A stretch of 64,000 nucleotides of DNA from Zygnema cylindricum (taxonomy: Eukaryota; Streptophyta; Zygnematophyceae; Zygnematales; Zygnemataceae): positions 1 through 64,000 of the forward strand of contig JBBHKE010002508.1 of assembly GCA_037447655.1 (NCBI GenBank), given 5' to 3'. Both the position numbers and the translations under genes were made by a program. The notes beneath the pieces were generated by a model, which saw only the letters and a program-made list of their open reading frames with translations, was not told where the DNA came from and searched no databases. Shown here piece by piece: positions 1 to 12,305 of the stretch. Positions within the stretch are counted from its first letter, which is position 1. The number at the start of each line of letters is the position of its first letter.

Positions 1-2494
1 CATACCACACTATTTGAGATTTGGATTGCATGAAATGAAGTTCTTGAAGGAGAGAATTTACCCACAGGAACTCTTTGACAGCTGAGCTTGTCGTCATATG
101 TTCAGCTTCAATTGTAGACTGAGCTGTTACCTTTTGAATCTTGCTGCTCCAGCAGCATGCTCCACTTCCAATCTTCAAAATAAATCTGGTGGTGGAACTA
201 CGGCTTGGCATGTCTCCGCTAACTAAGTATGTTTACTTCGTCTCCACCGAGAGCAAGTCAAGATTCTGTGTCCCTGCAAGGTACTAAAGAACCCTCTTTG
301 CTGCCTCCCAATCCGTTTTCCTCGGATTTTGCAAACTCCGGCTCAAAACACCAACTGCTGCTATAATCTCCGACCTTGTGCAGTTCATGAAGTAGATTAG
401 GCTGCCGAAAATCTGCCGGTATGGAATGGTGGCCATAAATTCTGCCTCCCTTGACTCCTAGGTGTCGTCAAAAATGACTCCTCCATCGGTCTCCATGCCT
501 TCCACTTTTTGCTTAAATTCCATGGGAGTGGCACTTCCTTTTGCCTCTGCCATGCCGAATTTTTCAAGCACATTCCCTATCGCTTCCCGTTGCGTTAGAT
601 AGATTTATCTCCTATCTCTATCCCTTTCTACTTGAATTCCAAGAATATACTTTGCCTCCCCTAAATCCTTCATCTCAAATCTTGAATTCAAGGCTGCCTT
701 TATTTTATTAATATCATTCAATAACTTACTTAGCAGCAGCAAATCATCTACATACATCGCAATGTAAATCATCCCATCTTATCTTCCATAACGTAGACTG
801 ATTGATCTGAACTAATCTATACAAAGCCAAGACCGGTTAGAAACACATCTAGTTTCAGATTCCACTGACGGGGAGCCTATTTCAGACCGTACAAGGATTT
901 CAGCTGCGTACAGACCACATTTTCTTTTATGGAATTTGCATGAATTTCAGGCTTCTTCATATACATCAATTCCTATAAATCTACATGCAAGAGAGTTGTC
1001 TTAACATCCATTTGATGTAATTCCATATCCTCAATGGCCGCTAAAGACAACAAAATGGCCGCTAAAGACAACAAAATTCTAACAGTTGGAAATCGGACAA
1101 TCGAAGAAAAAGTCTCTTCATAGACAATTCCCTCCTTTTGACTATAGCCTTTTGCAACAAGCCTAGCCTTATATCTCTCAATGGAATTTTCCGGATTCAA
1201 CTTAACTTTGAAGACCCACTTACAGCCGATTGCTTTTCGGTCCGGCGGAAGTTCCACAAGCTCCAAAGTGTGAGCCTCCATTATCGATCGCATTTCATCG
1301 TTCGCCCCAGAGATCCATTGACCTTTTTTGGAGCTGAAAAAGCCTCCTGTATGTTGGCCGGTTCCATCGTGCTGGGAGAAAATAGAGCATGCTCCACTGG
1401 TTCACCTTGCAGCTTGCTGCTTTGCCTTCTTCCCCCCGGAAAATCTAAGGCTGGAACTGTTGGATCCGTACGTGGCCGCCGAAAAGGAGGAGGAGGAGGT
1501 GGAGGAGGTCGAGTATCCAAGACAAGCGGAGCAGCCGGAGTGTCCACAGTAGGAATAGGAGATGTTGCGCCACCAACAGTTGTTGAAGAGGGGGTAGAAG
1601 AGGTAAAAGGGACACTTTCAAAAATGACATATTCTTGGATTTTGGAATTTTTCTCAAAATTTGTCATGCCAAAAGTATCCACCAATTGACTCTCTTCCTT
1701 AACCTGGATATTCCTAGCAACTTGAAGAGATTTTCTATCCGTATTGTGTACTCTATAGCCTACGGACTCGTCATCATATCCCATAAAAATCACGGGAACC
1801 GATTTCAGATTAAGCTTAAAAATAGGAAAATTATCAAAAATAAAACATTTGCTCCCAAAAACACAAAGGTGACTAACATTAAGTTTCTTACGGTCCATAC
1901 TTCATATGGTGTTTTCCCTTTTACGGCTCTAGTTTCTATTCTATTTCTTATATTCAAAACACAAGAGAAAGCCTCACCCCAAAACTTGAAATTTATCCCT
2001 TTATCAAATATCATAGATTTTTCACTTTCTGTTAAAGTCCGGTTAAGTCTTTCTGATACTGCGTTTTCCTCTAGAGTATAGGGAACTATAAATTGACGAG
2101 AGATGTCGTTTTATTTTAAATAATTGGAGAATGCGTTAGAAATGTATTCACCTCTGTTGTCGAACCGAGGGGAGAGAATCGGCTTCTTGTGAAGCTTTTC
2201 CGCCCACACTCGAAAGTGCTTAAAGTGATTTAACACCTCACTCTTCTCTTTTATAAAATAAACTTTGTTGTATCAGGAGAAATCATCCATAAAAGTAACC
2301 AAAAACCGGCTGCCACTGAGGGAAGGGACTTTTGACGGTCCCCACACATCCGAATGAATGACTTGTAATAAATTCGTGGCCCGGATATCCGTGGTCTGAG
2401 GTAGGGGCAGCTTATGAAGCTTTCCCAAAGCACATCCATCGCATACATGAGACTCTTTTTGTCCTAATTTAACACCATCTATTATATTTTGTTT
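1..2494 (-). pseudogene. Copia pol remnant A (integrase, RT, RNase H), cut by window edge
   Basis: Ty1/copia polyprotein remnant read from 2494 down to 1. In order I see the GAG-pre-integrase CDGCALGK zinc motif and the first integrase Asp (HSDVWGPS) near 2250-2450, the second Asp (FDNRGEY) near 2150, and the Glu region (SERLNRTL) near 2040. Next come a proline-rich linker at about 1450-1560, the RT start (GCKWVFKVKLNP) at about 1210, the RT active site YVDD near 747, and RNase H at the left edge. Stops and frameshifts occur throughout, so it is not functional. It begins abruptly at the gag-pre-integrase region, next to the end of the LTR at 2495; protease and gag are absent. That fits element B having inserted here or a deletion. 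Confidence 0.85.
1033..1074. repeat. 21-bp tandem duplication inside RT
   Basis: Two adjacent copies of a 21-bp unit beginning AATGGCCGCTAAAG lie in the RT coding strand of remnant A. The duplication keeps the frame and doubles the peptide ILLSLAA. Remnant B has the motif only once at the equivalent place, so this is a private slippage event. Confidence 0.9.
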
Positions 2495-3312
2495 TGTTGA
2501 TTTGAGGCAATCGGTGACCCAGAGGAGGAAGAAGAAGCACTAGCAGTTGCCATAATATTCAGATTACAAAAGAGGAAATTCTCACAGAAACCACAAAAAG
2601 ATCGACTTCACAATGAATCCCCAAGAAAACCAGACACATACTAGGTCTCCAACTTTGTCACAATATAAACAGCATAACAAAAAAACCACATGCAGAATTT
2701 CAGAGGGTTTTGCCAAAAGATCACAATGATCTTGCAATTCAAAAAGACACAAAAAATGCTTCGCAGTTTTCCATTCACTGAATTCCTAACTCCAAAATAT
2801 TATAAGTCCTACATATACAAAGTGAACCTACAGCTGATCATAACCGTACCACATTAACCGTGGTGTGTCGGTACACTAAAAATTAATCAAACTAAACCCC
2901 GCCATCTACCGTACAAGTATTTACATCAATCCTTAACCCTAGCCGCTGCTAAAATACGCAGTCAAAGTTAGTCCACTGAAATGACGGTTCGGTCAATATT
3001 TCTCTTCCAAAAATGACGGCGAACTCTGTCCGCCGTCCGCGTATTCATTCATCACCGAAGATGAACCTCCACGTGTAAATCTGGTCCCTCAAGTAAATAT
3101 GTAATTTGTAAACCAACTCAACCAAGCTTGACTTCCCCAGGGATCCGACACGTGTACATAGAGTGTACCAAATCTGTGAACTCCCTTTGGAGTTACATAC
3201 CACACCACATCTTGTTTACGTCAACTCATTCTATACACAAAAAACTGGCAAGTCTAGACTCTCTTTCTCACACACGAGATATAGAGAGGACTAAAGGTTT
3301 CCAAAACCAACA
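2495..3312 (-). mobile_element. Copia LTR, family B, 3' LTR of remnant B
   Basis: 818-bp LTR. On the minus strand it starts TGTTGGTTTTGG directly after a polypurine tract (3313-3326) and ends in CAACA. It contains a minus-strand ATG at 2553 that opens a Ser/Ala-rich peptide (MATASASSSSSG) running to the LTR end. This is the same gag-start-inside-LTR arrangement as the better preserved family B element at 53-59 kb. It lies between pol remnants B (upstream) and A (downstream). Confidence 0.75.
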
Positions 3313-5449
3313 CTCCCCTAAACCTTTATACTCTCTCAGCCACTAAGTCCACATGCCTCTCTATAAAACTTAACCTTAGGTGCAGGTAAAGGCTTAGTCA
3401 TCTTATTTGCTACCATAATCTCATCCGACAAATAACTGAGTTTTAAAATTCTGTTTACCACGTTCTCTCTTACAAAATACAACTTTATATCAATGTGCTT
3501 ACTTTTGAAGTGATGACTTAGGTTAGATACAATCGCTATAGCAGCCTGGTTGTCACACCACACTATTTGAGGTCCAGATTGCATAAAGTGAAGTTCTTGA
3601 AAGAGAGACTTTACCCAAAGTAACTCTATCATAGCTGAGCTGGCTGCCATGTATTCAACCTCCATTGTAGACTAAGCTGTGACTTTCTAAAGCTTGCTGC
3701 TCCCGCAACATGTTCCACTTCGGATCTTTAGAATGAATGCGGAGGTGGAGCGCTGGCTTCGCATGTCCCCGTAGCTCGCATCGCTCCAAGTTTGAATCTT
3801 GACCTCTTCTCCACCGAGAGCGAGTCATAGATTCCGTGTCCCTGCAAGATAGCGAAGGACCCTCTTTGCTGCCTCCCAATCCGATCTCCCCGGTTTTTGT
3901 AAACTCCGGCTAAGAGCACCAACTACAGCAGCAATGTCCGGGCGTGTGCAATTCATGAAGTAGATTAGGCTGCCAACAATCTGACGATATGGAATGGCAT
4001 CCATAAAATCTGCCTCCTCGATTCCAAGGTGTCATCAAAAATGACTCCTCCCTTAGTCTCCATGCCTTCCACCTTTTGCTTCAATTCCATGGGAGTGGCA
4101 CTTCCCTTTCCCTTTGTCATGCCAAACTTCTCAAGTATATTCCCAATTGCTTCCCGTTGTGTTAGATAGATTGTTCTCATATCTCTATCCCTTTCTACTT
4201 GAATCCCGATAATATACTTTGCCTCTCCTAAATCTTTCAACTCAAATCTCGAATTCAAGGCTGCCTTTATTTTCTTAATCTCATTTTATGACTTACTCAA
4301 TAGCAGCAAATCATCTACATACACAGCAATGTAAATAATCCCATCTTCCCCTTCTATAACATAGACTGAGTGATCCGAACTAATCCTCACAAAACCGAAA
4401 CCAGTTAGAAACTCATATAGTTTTAGATTCCACTAACGTGGAGCTTGCTTCAGACCGTACAAAGATTTCAACAGTTTACAGACCAGATTTTCTTTTCCGG
4501 TCTCTGCATACATTTCAAGCTGCCTCATATAAATCACTTCCTCTTAATCTCCATGCAAGAAAGCTGTCTTAACATCCATTTGATGGAGTTCCATATCCTT
4601 AATGGCTGCTAAAGACAAAAGAATTCTAACAGTTGGAAACCGGACAACCGGAGAGAAAGTCTCCTCATAGTCAATTCCCTTCTTCTTACTATACCCCTTT
4701 GCAACAAGCCTAGCCTTATATCTTTCAATAGAATTATCTTTATTTAGCTTAAATTTAAAAACCCACTTACAACCGATGGCCTTTCGATCCGGCGGAAGCT
4801 TCACAAGCTCCCAAGTTTGAGCCTCCATTATCGATCGCATTTCATCATTTGCCGCGGAGATCCATTGATCCTTTTTCGAGGCTGAAAAGGCTTGCTGTAT
4901 GGTGACTAGCTCCATTGTGGTTGCAGAAAATAGGGCATCTTCTGTCGGTTCACCTCGCAGCCTGCTGCTTTGCCTTCTTCCCCCCGGAAAATCTATGGCT
5001 TGAACTGTTAGATCCCTAAGCTGCCGCCAAGAAGGAGGAGGAGGAGGAGAAGGAGGAGCTTGCTGTAAAGGTTGAACAACCGGAATGACCGGAGTAGGAA
5101 TAGAGGAAGAACTTGTGAAAGAGGAAAGAGGAACATTTTCAAAAATTACATATTCTTGATTTTTGGCATTTTTCTCAAAATTTGTCATGCCAAAAACATC
5201 GACCGATTGACTTTCTTCCTTAACCTAAATATTCCTACCAACCTGAAGAGTTTTCTTGTCTGGGTTTTAAACTCTATGGCCTACTGACTCATCATCATAA
5301 CCCATAAAAATTCGCGAGACAGATTTTGGATGAAGCTTAGAAATAGCAAGATTATCCAAAATAAAACATTTACTACGAAAAACCCGGAAGTGACTTACAT
5401 TGGGTTTCCTTCCGGTCCACATTTCATAAGGTGTCTTCCCTTTTACCAC
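3313..5449 (-). pseudogene. Copia pol remnant B (integrase end, RT, RNase H)
   Basis: Minus-strand pol remnant of the same family as A. It holds the integrase C-terminus (KGKTPYEMWTGRK) at about 5270-5449, a Pro-rich linker (about 5000-5100), RT ([11 protein letters not shown] near 4770 and YVDD near 4310), and RNase H ending KMTKPLPAPK with a stop at 3336. A polypurine tract and the LTR at 2495-3312 follow. Frameshifts break RNase H between about 3650 and 3960. The 5' part (integrase core, protease, gag, 5' LTR) is missing because the sequence switches at about 5450 to a plus-strand LTR fragment. Confidence 0.85.
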
Positions 5450-7379
5450 CGACGGCATACATCACTGCCGAGATCACGAAATGGTCACTTTGGCGTTTAT
5501 GGACGTGGCATGACCTGGCGCCACGTGGAAGGATAACATTTGGTCGCTGTTGTTCTTTGGTCTAAAATAGACAGTAGAAGCCACCCAAACTATCATGCAA
5601 AAAGCTAAGCAAAGCTAGGCCAATGAATAATCATTTGAAATGCATCCTCCATTTAACATACATGCATACACAAATGCAATCATTCATCTGTATACAGGCG
5701 GAGCAATCATCTGTACACAAACGGAGCAAGCATGCATGCACAGATGCATGAATAACATTTAGGGTTACATGAAAATCACAAGAAACCCTAGGACAAATGC
5801 ATTAATAATGCATATCAAACAAACATAAAAATAACACATAAATAATAATAAATGAATGCATCATATATAAACAAAAGTATAATCAAATAATTGTATCACT
5901 TAAATGCATGACCTAATCGACAACCCTAAAAGTCTACATCTTCGGTCCCTGCTTTTCATGCTAAGCATTGATGATTTTCCTAATGAAGCTCAAATCTATA
6001 TATACACTCGTGAGCTGTCAACAAATCGCTACATGTCAAACTAACTAACGTAAATTACGTAACTGTCACAAAATCCTATTTACGCATAATTACCTTCTAG
6101 TAGGAGTAAACTAATCGTAAGCGTACACCTGAGAGTTAAGCATACACTGGTCTACAAGTGCGATAATTTACACACACAAATTAAACTGTCGAAAACCTAA
6201 TTGACCACGTAAACATAAACGTCATAATCAACACTAATTTATTAATACAAATAAGGCAATGCAATGTTGTTCCAAATATTTAGAAGTACACACGATCTCA
6301 CAGAATCGTATGCTGAGTCATGCTGAGTCACTCAGCGAAACTCCTTGATTTTCGTCAAAGAATCCGGGACGTCCAAAAATACACATCGTGTGATTTGACG
6401 CGATTTCGCGTCCTCCTTGAAAAAATAACGGCAGCCTTTGTTCGCCGTCCGTAGCTCTTATTTGGCACCGTCAATGTCGTGCCGCGTGGTCACAAAGTCC
6501 ACTTGAAGAAACAACGTCAAACTATCAAAATTAGTCCGTACAGTCACCACGTACGTCGCCATAAATTCCGCTAACCAAATAAAAAGTACAACTGTCCAAA
6601 ATTGATACGCGGTACCGGCGCCGTCCTTTTTCATTAATGTGCCTGTCGCATTTTATTTTGTACAGCCAACGTACATTTTCAAACACTTCGAATATTTCAA
6701 AGTCGGATCGCTTCGCGATCCGCTGTCCATTTCTATTACGCATTCCGCGCCACTCTATTAGTCCTTTACGCCCTTTTAAATGTATCCGTACATTGACTCC
6801 CCCAATCAATGAAACCATGCGAACCTCCACGCTACACTGAGTGAACATGTACGCACCAAAATCCGCGTACACACAAAACATCGCAAACGCACGAAACGAC
6901 GAGTATGCACGAAACTAAATCTTAAAAAACAACAGTCGCAAGAATTCCGGGGAACATACGTACGAGTGGAAGAGAGACACGCGTCCACTCAGTGGCTTTG
7001 TCGCACACAGGCCGTACAGAAAGGACATCGGTTGTAGTACCTTTCGGTACTTTACAATCATGTGATTGGTTTGTACTTCAGTAGATAGGGGCTCTGATAG
7101 GGGTTTAGGACTTAGGAAAATCTAGTAGGTAGTCACCTCTCTCTAAGAGAGCTTTTCTATAAGATTAGCATTTTTGCAAGCTCATAACTTATCGGCTAGT
7201 TAGCCGTTTTTAGTTATTCTTTTTGCTATGAACTCAAAGGAGTCCAAGCTGCATAGGGGTGCAGTGTAACCATCATTTTTCCTTCTTGGGAAGGAGTGGT
7301 TATGGCTTGAAGTGGGTTAGTTAAAAATTATCTAGAGGCATCTTAAATTGTGTAGTCGAATGGAGGACACAAAATTCCA
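5450..7379 (+). mobile_element. Copia LTR (LTR1 subfamily), 5'-truncated, split by a solo LTR
   Basis: LTR1 sequence occupies 5450-5547 and resumes at 6935/6940, ending in CA at 7379. The halves join seamlessly when compared with the uninterrupted LTR at 12806-13814 (the block around CGCCACGTGGAAGG through GAATTCCGGGGAAC). It retains the GTACAGAAAG/CTTTCGGTAC inverted repeat, a TATA-like box, the R-U5 hairpins (GAACTCAAAGGAGTCC, CTGCATAGGGGTGCAG) and the U5 end with a gag ATG at 7360. The 5' half of the LTR is lost. Confidence 0.8.
5548..6934. mobile_element. Solo LTR (1387 bp) with 5-bp target duplication
   Basis: Begins TGTTGTT and ends AACAACA (7-bp inverted termini, TG...CA). It is flanked by GTCGC at 5543-5547 and 6935-6939, exactly interrupting the surrounding LTR1. 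There is no coding capacity and no internal region. I find no second copy of this LTR family here, so its superfamily is unknown; TG...CA with a 5-bp duplication is the signature of an LTR retrotransposon solo LTR. The short ORFs inside are not credible genes. Confidence 0.88.
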
Positions 7380-8118
7380 AGTTATGGGCCTACCCTCTAG
7401 GGTGCCCACCTTCAATAGGTCTAGTTTCATTTATTGGGAAGCATGATGATGAGGGCTTTGTGCGAAAAATGAAACTGGGGTATCGTCACTGGACAAGTGA
7501 AACATCCACCTTCGAGAACTCCACCATGATTTAGAGGAGTAAGGTTTCCAACAGCAATGACTGCTTCAGAGGAGGAGGGAGAAGATGGGGATAGCAATGT
7601 GTCTGAAAAGGGGAAAGGGAAGGAGACACCCCTCACTCCTATACCCACGGCACTAAGAGCAGCAGTTGTGAAGACCATGGAGAACGATACTCAAACGTGG
7701 GAAGACGTAAACATGGCTGCTAAGAACTTCATTCTAAGGCACCTCACTCAAGCTTTGCCCACCCCTCACCTTCACATTTACAAAGCCAGGGAGTTATGGG
7801 TGAGTTTAGTGGAGATCTATGTAGCTGGTCTTATTCAGTAGCTACAGTTGGATAAGCAAAAGCTAGTGAGTTACATTTACAAAGGAGGAAACATGTTAGA
7901 TTATTGTAATGATCTTTCTTGTTTGTATATGGAGATGGAAAGTGCCAGGTGGACAGGTACAATGAAGATGAAAGTTAACACTCTCATCATGAAGTTACCA
8001 CACGAGTTCGAGAACATAGTGTAACGAGTACAAGAAATGACTAATAGTTCATAGAAGTGGAATACAGTGGATCGGATAATACTTGTAAAGGAAAACACCA
8101 TGGAGATTAAGAGAGGAG
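7360..8118 (+). pseudogene. Copia gag remnant (5' part)
   Basis: The start codon at 7360 lies 20 bp inside the LTR, and the reading frame runs through the LTR end and the degenerate primer-binding site (AGTTATGGGCCTACC, 7380-7394), giving QVMGLPSRVPTF. A one-base frameshift follows near 7445. Downstream homology to copia gag continues (FILRHLTQALPTPHLHIYKA near 7720, MKMKVNTLIMKLP near 7980) with several stops. It ends abruptly at 8118, where a reverse-oriented LTR begins; the zinc knuckle and pol are missing. Confidence 0.85.
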
Positions 8119-9119
8119 TGCAATTTTGTGTCCCCCATTAGATCACTGAATTCAAGAAGCCTCTGGATAGCTTTTGGTTAGCCCTCTTTCAATTTGGATC
8201 ACTTCTACCCAAGCAGGTAAATAAACAATCTGACTGCACCTCTGAACAGTCTAGACTCTCCTGAGTCCACAAGAAAAAGAATCACTGAAAATGCCTAACT
8301 AGGCAATCATATTGTCAACTGGCAAATATGCTAATATTTATACAAGCTTGTTGGGAGAGAGGCAGCTATCTCCTCAATCCTCTAAGTCTTAAACCCCTCT
8401 CTCAACCTCTATCTATCAATGTACGAACCAATCAGAAGACTGTTGAGTACAGAAAAGGTACTATGGACGATATACTTTCTGTACGGCTGGTGTACGACAA
8501 GGCCATGGAGGGGACGTGTGTCTCTTTCGGACTTGTCCTCATGCTCACCGGGATTACCGCTTTCCAATGATATCTTGCCACGTGTCGACAAGTCATGTCA
8601 CATCCAAAAACCGCTAAGACGGCCATTCGAGATCCCGCTGATGATGCGGACCGTTAGATGAAAACCGGCTTTTAATGTTTGCCGTTTGAAAATAACAAAT
8701 GTCTGGTACATTTGTTTCGTGCGCACTAAAACTTAACTAGTTCATATGTCCTTAATTTGGTATTCCGTTAATCAGATTAATGATGTAGCTAATATTTAAA
8801 TGGCTATCAAACCCTATGTATCCTAACGAACTACTTCGAGAGACCCGTAAGAGCTGACGCATACGCCTTGCTCTGCCGGTCGGAGGTTCGAGTCCTGCTA
8901 GACTCAACCTTTTTCTTTAGAGTGACTTAAAACACTCTTTAGTCCTCCCTATGGAGTTGAGGGAGCCATGGCTCCACCGTCCTCTCTTTCCTTCAGTTAC
9001 TACAACAAGTATGGGGGCTAGAGAGAGAAGGTGGAGGCACACTGCCTGTGCTTTTCTTTTAGCTATTTTAGCTAATTAAGACCTAAAAAATACCTCCCCT
9101 AAATCTAGTGATTTCAACA
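8119..9119 (-). mobile_element. Copia LTR (LTR1), 3' LTR of element C
   Basis: 1001-bp LTR in minus orientation. In plus coordinates it runs from TGCAATTTTG to GATTTCAACA, next to the reverse complement of the polypurine tract AAAATAAGGGGAG at 9120-9132. It carries the family marks: the block ACTTGTTGTAGTAACTGAAG, the palindrome AGCCATGGCT, GTAC repeats and R-U5 hairpins. It interrupts a plus-strand gag remnant on its left side. Confidence 0.85.
8845..8914 (+). other. tRNA-like Pol III module inside LTR, antisense to LTR
   Basis: On the strand opposite to LTR transcription there is a perfect Pol III B-box consensus, GGTTCGAGTCC (8885-8895). An A-box-like stretch lies about 35 bp upstream (AAGAGCTGACGC) and a TTTTT run at 8910-8914. 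The same position in the other LTRs of the window carries related tRNA-like sequence, so this is a family feature. No complete cloverleaf can be folded. Transcription is inferred only. Confidence 0.5.
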
Positions 9120-12100
9120 CTCCCCTTATTTTCTAGTCTAATTTTAGTTTCTCTTTTAATCCATACTTTTCTCTACAGTATTTTAACTTGGGAGAGGGCA
9201 CAGGTTTTATCATCATATCAGCCACCATTTCCCCATCACCCCTATATACCAAATTCACAATTTTGTTTTCCACCTTTTCCCTCACAAAACTCTGTGTTAT
9301 GTCCATGTGTTTCGCTTTAAAATGATGTTTTGGATTGGCTACAATTGCAATTGCAGCCTGGTTATCAAAAAACACTTTATGGACTCCCTTCTTTATATAC
9401 CCCAATTCTTGTAATAAAGACTTGACCCACATCAGCTCTTTCACAGCAGAATAAGAAGCCATGTACTCAGCCTCCATAGAGGACTGAGAAACCACATTTT
9501 GTTGCTTGCTACTCCAACACCAAGCACCCTCCCCCACATATAACATATACCTAAAAGTACATCTTCTCATAGGTGCATCCCCATAACTGGCAACACTCCA
9601 AGTAATGATGTAAGTGTGCTCCCCTCCCAAATGCAACCATAAATTCCTAATTCCCACATGGTATCTCATAACTCTTTTGGCTGCCTCACAATCTCTCTTC
9701 CTAGGATCTTTAAGACTCCTACTGAGGACTCCAACTCCTGCTGCTATGTCCGATCTGGTAAAATTCATAAAGTAGATTAAACTTCCTGCAACTTGTCTGT
9801 AAGGATTAGATTTCATAAACTGTCTTTCTTTTAAACTCATCTGATCATATATGATTATCACTCCTCCTTCTACACTCCCATCACTTACTTTCTTCAAGTC
9901 CATGGGAGTGGTACAAGTTTGCCTTTTCCATCTGAAATTTCTCAAACATATTTCCAACAGCTTCTTTCTGAGTAAGTATGATTATCCTCTTCTCCCTATC
10001 TCTTTCCATTTGAATTCCCAAAATGTATTTAGCCTCCCCTAAATCCTTCATGTTAAATCTGCTCCTAAGATCTCTCTTTAGCTTATTGATCTTTTCCATA
10101 GACTTACTTAACACCAGCAAATCATCCACATAAATTGCAATAATAATCACACCAATCTCATCCTCAATTATATAAATAGAATGGTCAGAACTGATCCTAA
10201 TATATCCCAAACTAGTGAGAAACTCATCTAGTTTGTTGTTTGATTGTCAGGGAGCCTGTTTGAGTCTATATAAAAACTTTATGAGCTTGCAGATTTTGCC
10301 CTCCTCTCATTCCTCTACAAAACCCTCTAGCTGCCGCATGAAGAATTCTTCCTCTAGTTCACCGTTGAGGAAGGCGGTCTTGATATCCATTTGGTGAATT
10401 TCCATGTCTTCCGCTGTTGCTAGACTAAAGAGAATCCTTACAGATGGGAACCGAACCACAGGAGCAAAAGTCTCCTCATAATCTTTCCCTTCCTTTTTGG
10501 TGAACCCCTTTGCTACCAACCGAGCCTTATATCTCTCAATGGTATTATCTGGGTTCAGCTTCAGTTTAAATACCCATTTGCACCCGATAGGTTTTTTGTC
10601 GAAGGACAGTTCACTAGCTCCCACGTATTTGCTTCCATGATGGAAGCCATCTCATCATTTATGAATGTGACCTATCGGTCTTTCTCCGGACTGTTCATAG
10701 CCTCCGAGTATGACTGAGGCTCATCTGGGTGGGATAGCTTTGTTACCTTGTGAGCAGCATGTTTATCTTGTAGTCTTTTGCTACTCCTCTGTCCTCCCTC
10801 AAATTCTGAAGCTCGAATGGAGGGAAGTCTTAGATTCCTTTTCACTGTCTCATCAGCTCCCTCATCCATGAAAACATGTTCTGGCTCCTCTTCCTCTCTC
10901 TCATCAAAGTGTGTAAAAATATGAGGAGATTTTGATATATCTCCCCCATCTTGGATCTCCATTGAATCTTCAATCACTTTTTCACTTGTGTTCTTTCTGG
11001 GAAGATCTAAGTCATCCTTACTCATGGACTCAAAACTGGTTCTGATTTTCTTAGTGTATTTGAAGGGATCAAGTGACTTCCCTTCATCTATGACAACTAG
11101 GTGCTTTACCAGAATGATATCTTGTTTGGCTAAGTCATAGACTCTATATCCCTTGACATCTTCATCGTATCCCACAAAATATCCTGGTTTTTCTTTAGCA
11201 TCAAGTTTCCCGTTTTTCTTATCTGTGTCAAGACTCTAAACTTGGCTATCGAATACTTTTAAGTGAGAGATATCCGGTTTCCTTCCAACCCATCTCTTAT
11301 AAGGTGTCATTCCTTTGACGGCTGTAGTGTGGACTCTATTCTTAATATATTTAGCACACTCCATGGCTTTTGAACAAAATCTTCTTCCTATTTTCTTATC
11401 TGCCACCATACTACACACTCTCTCCCAAGGTCCGGTTCAACCTCTCAGCTACCCTATTTTGTTCTAGATTTTTCGGTACAATTTTCTGATGCTGAAATCC
11501 CTCATCTCTCTAGTACTCTTCCAACTGGTTAGAGGTGTACTCTCCCCTATTATCACTTCTTATTCTCTTAATGGGGGTTCCGTGCAACTTTGCACTCCAG
11601 GCTTGGTATTCTTTGAAGTACTTTGGTGTTTTAGACTTTGTTTTCACGAAGTAGACTCTAGAATATCTAGACCAATCATCAGTAATTGTTAGCATATACC
11701 TCTTCCCCCCAACAGAAGGTACTGTTGCTGGTCCCCAAATGTCTGTGTGGACCAGATCTAATACTTTATCACCTCTATACGTGGCAGTTTTGGGAAAGAG
11801 GAGTCTGTGAGCCTTACCTTCGGCACAACCACTACAATCATCCATCATTTCATTATCCCCAAACTGAATGCCTTCTACTACACCCTAATTTTTCATTTCC
11901 CTCAGCCTATCAAAATGCACATGCCCCAACCGCTTATGCCACATCATCAAGCTCAAGACACCACCATAATAAGCATTCTTCTTTTTATTACTCAAGTTAA
12001 GCCTCAACATTCTTTGGCTACCCTTATCTGCTGTGAAGTAGACTCACACTGGAAGAACCCCCTCCATGGTTTTCTTGGAGCCTCAGCCCCGACTGCTTGA

Positions 12101-12305
12101 AGCAATCAGCTATGAAGTGTCCCGGCTTTTTGCAGAAATGGCAAAGACCCTTTGGAGGCCTGGGTTCTCCAGAATGATCCCCTTTGAAGCTGTTGTACGG
12201 CTTCTTCGGATCCTTCCTCCACCGGTCTTTTCCAGTAGCTAGAGCTTGCAAGCTCTTTCCTCCTCTGCAGATCTCGATGGTGTTCTTCTGTAGGAGTATC
12301 AAGGG
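9120..12305 (-). pseudogene. Copia element C internal region (gag end to RNase H)
   Basis: Minus-strand, read from 12305 down. It has the gag C-terminus with an intact zinc knuckle CHFCKKPGHFIADC (about 12110), a GAG-pre-integrase domain, and integrase with HTDIWGP and RSDNRGEYTS (both catalytic Asp present, about 11510-11850). RT follows with GCKWVFKLKLNP (about 10580) and YVDD (about 10120), then RNase H (9133-9957) with MEAEYMAS and the HMDI-type Asp, ending before the polypurine tract. Between zinc knuckle and GAG-pre-integrase (about 12053) the protease is deleted relative to the copy at 36-42 kb. Frameshifts break RT and integrase. The 5' end is lost at a junction with an oppositely oriented RNase H. 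Confidence 0.87.

Noticed and set aside
6531-6881. 116-codon minus-strand ORF
   Set aside because: Lies inside the solo LTR 5548-6934. No similarity to known proteins, and LTR sequence explains it.
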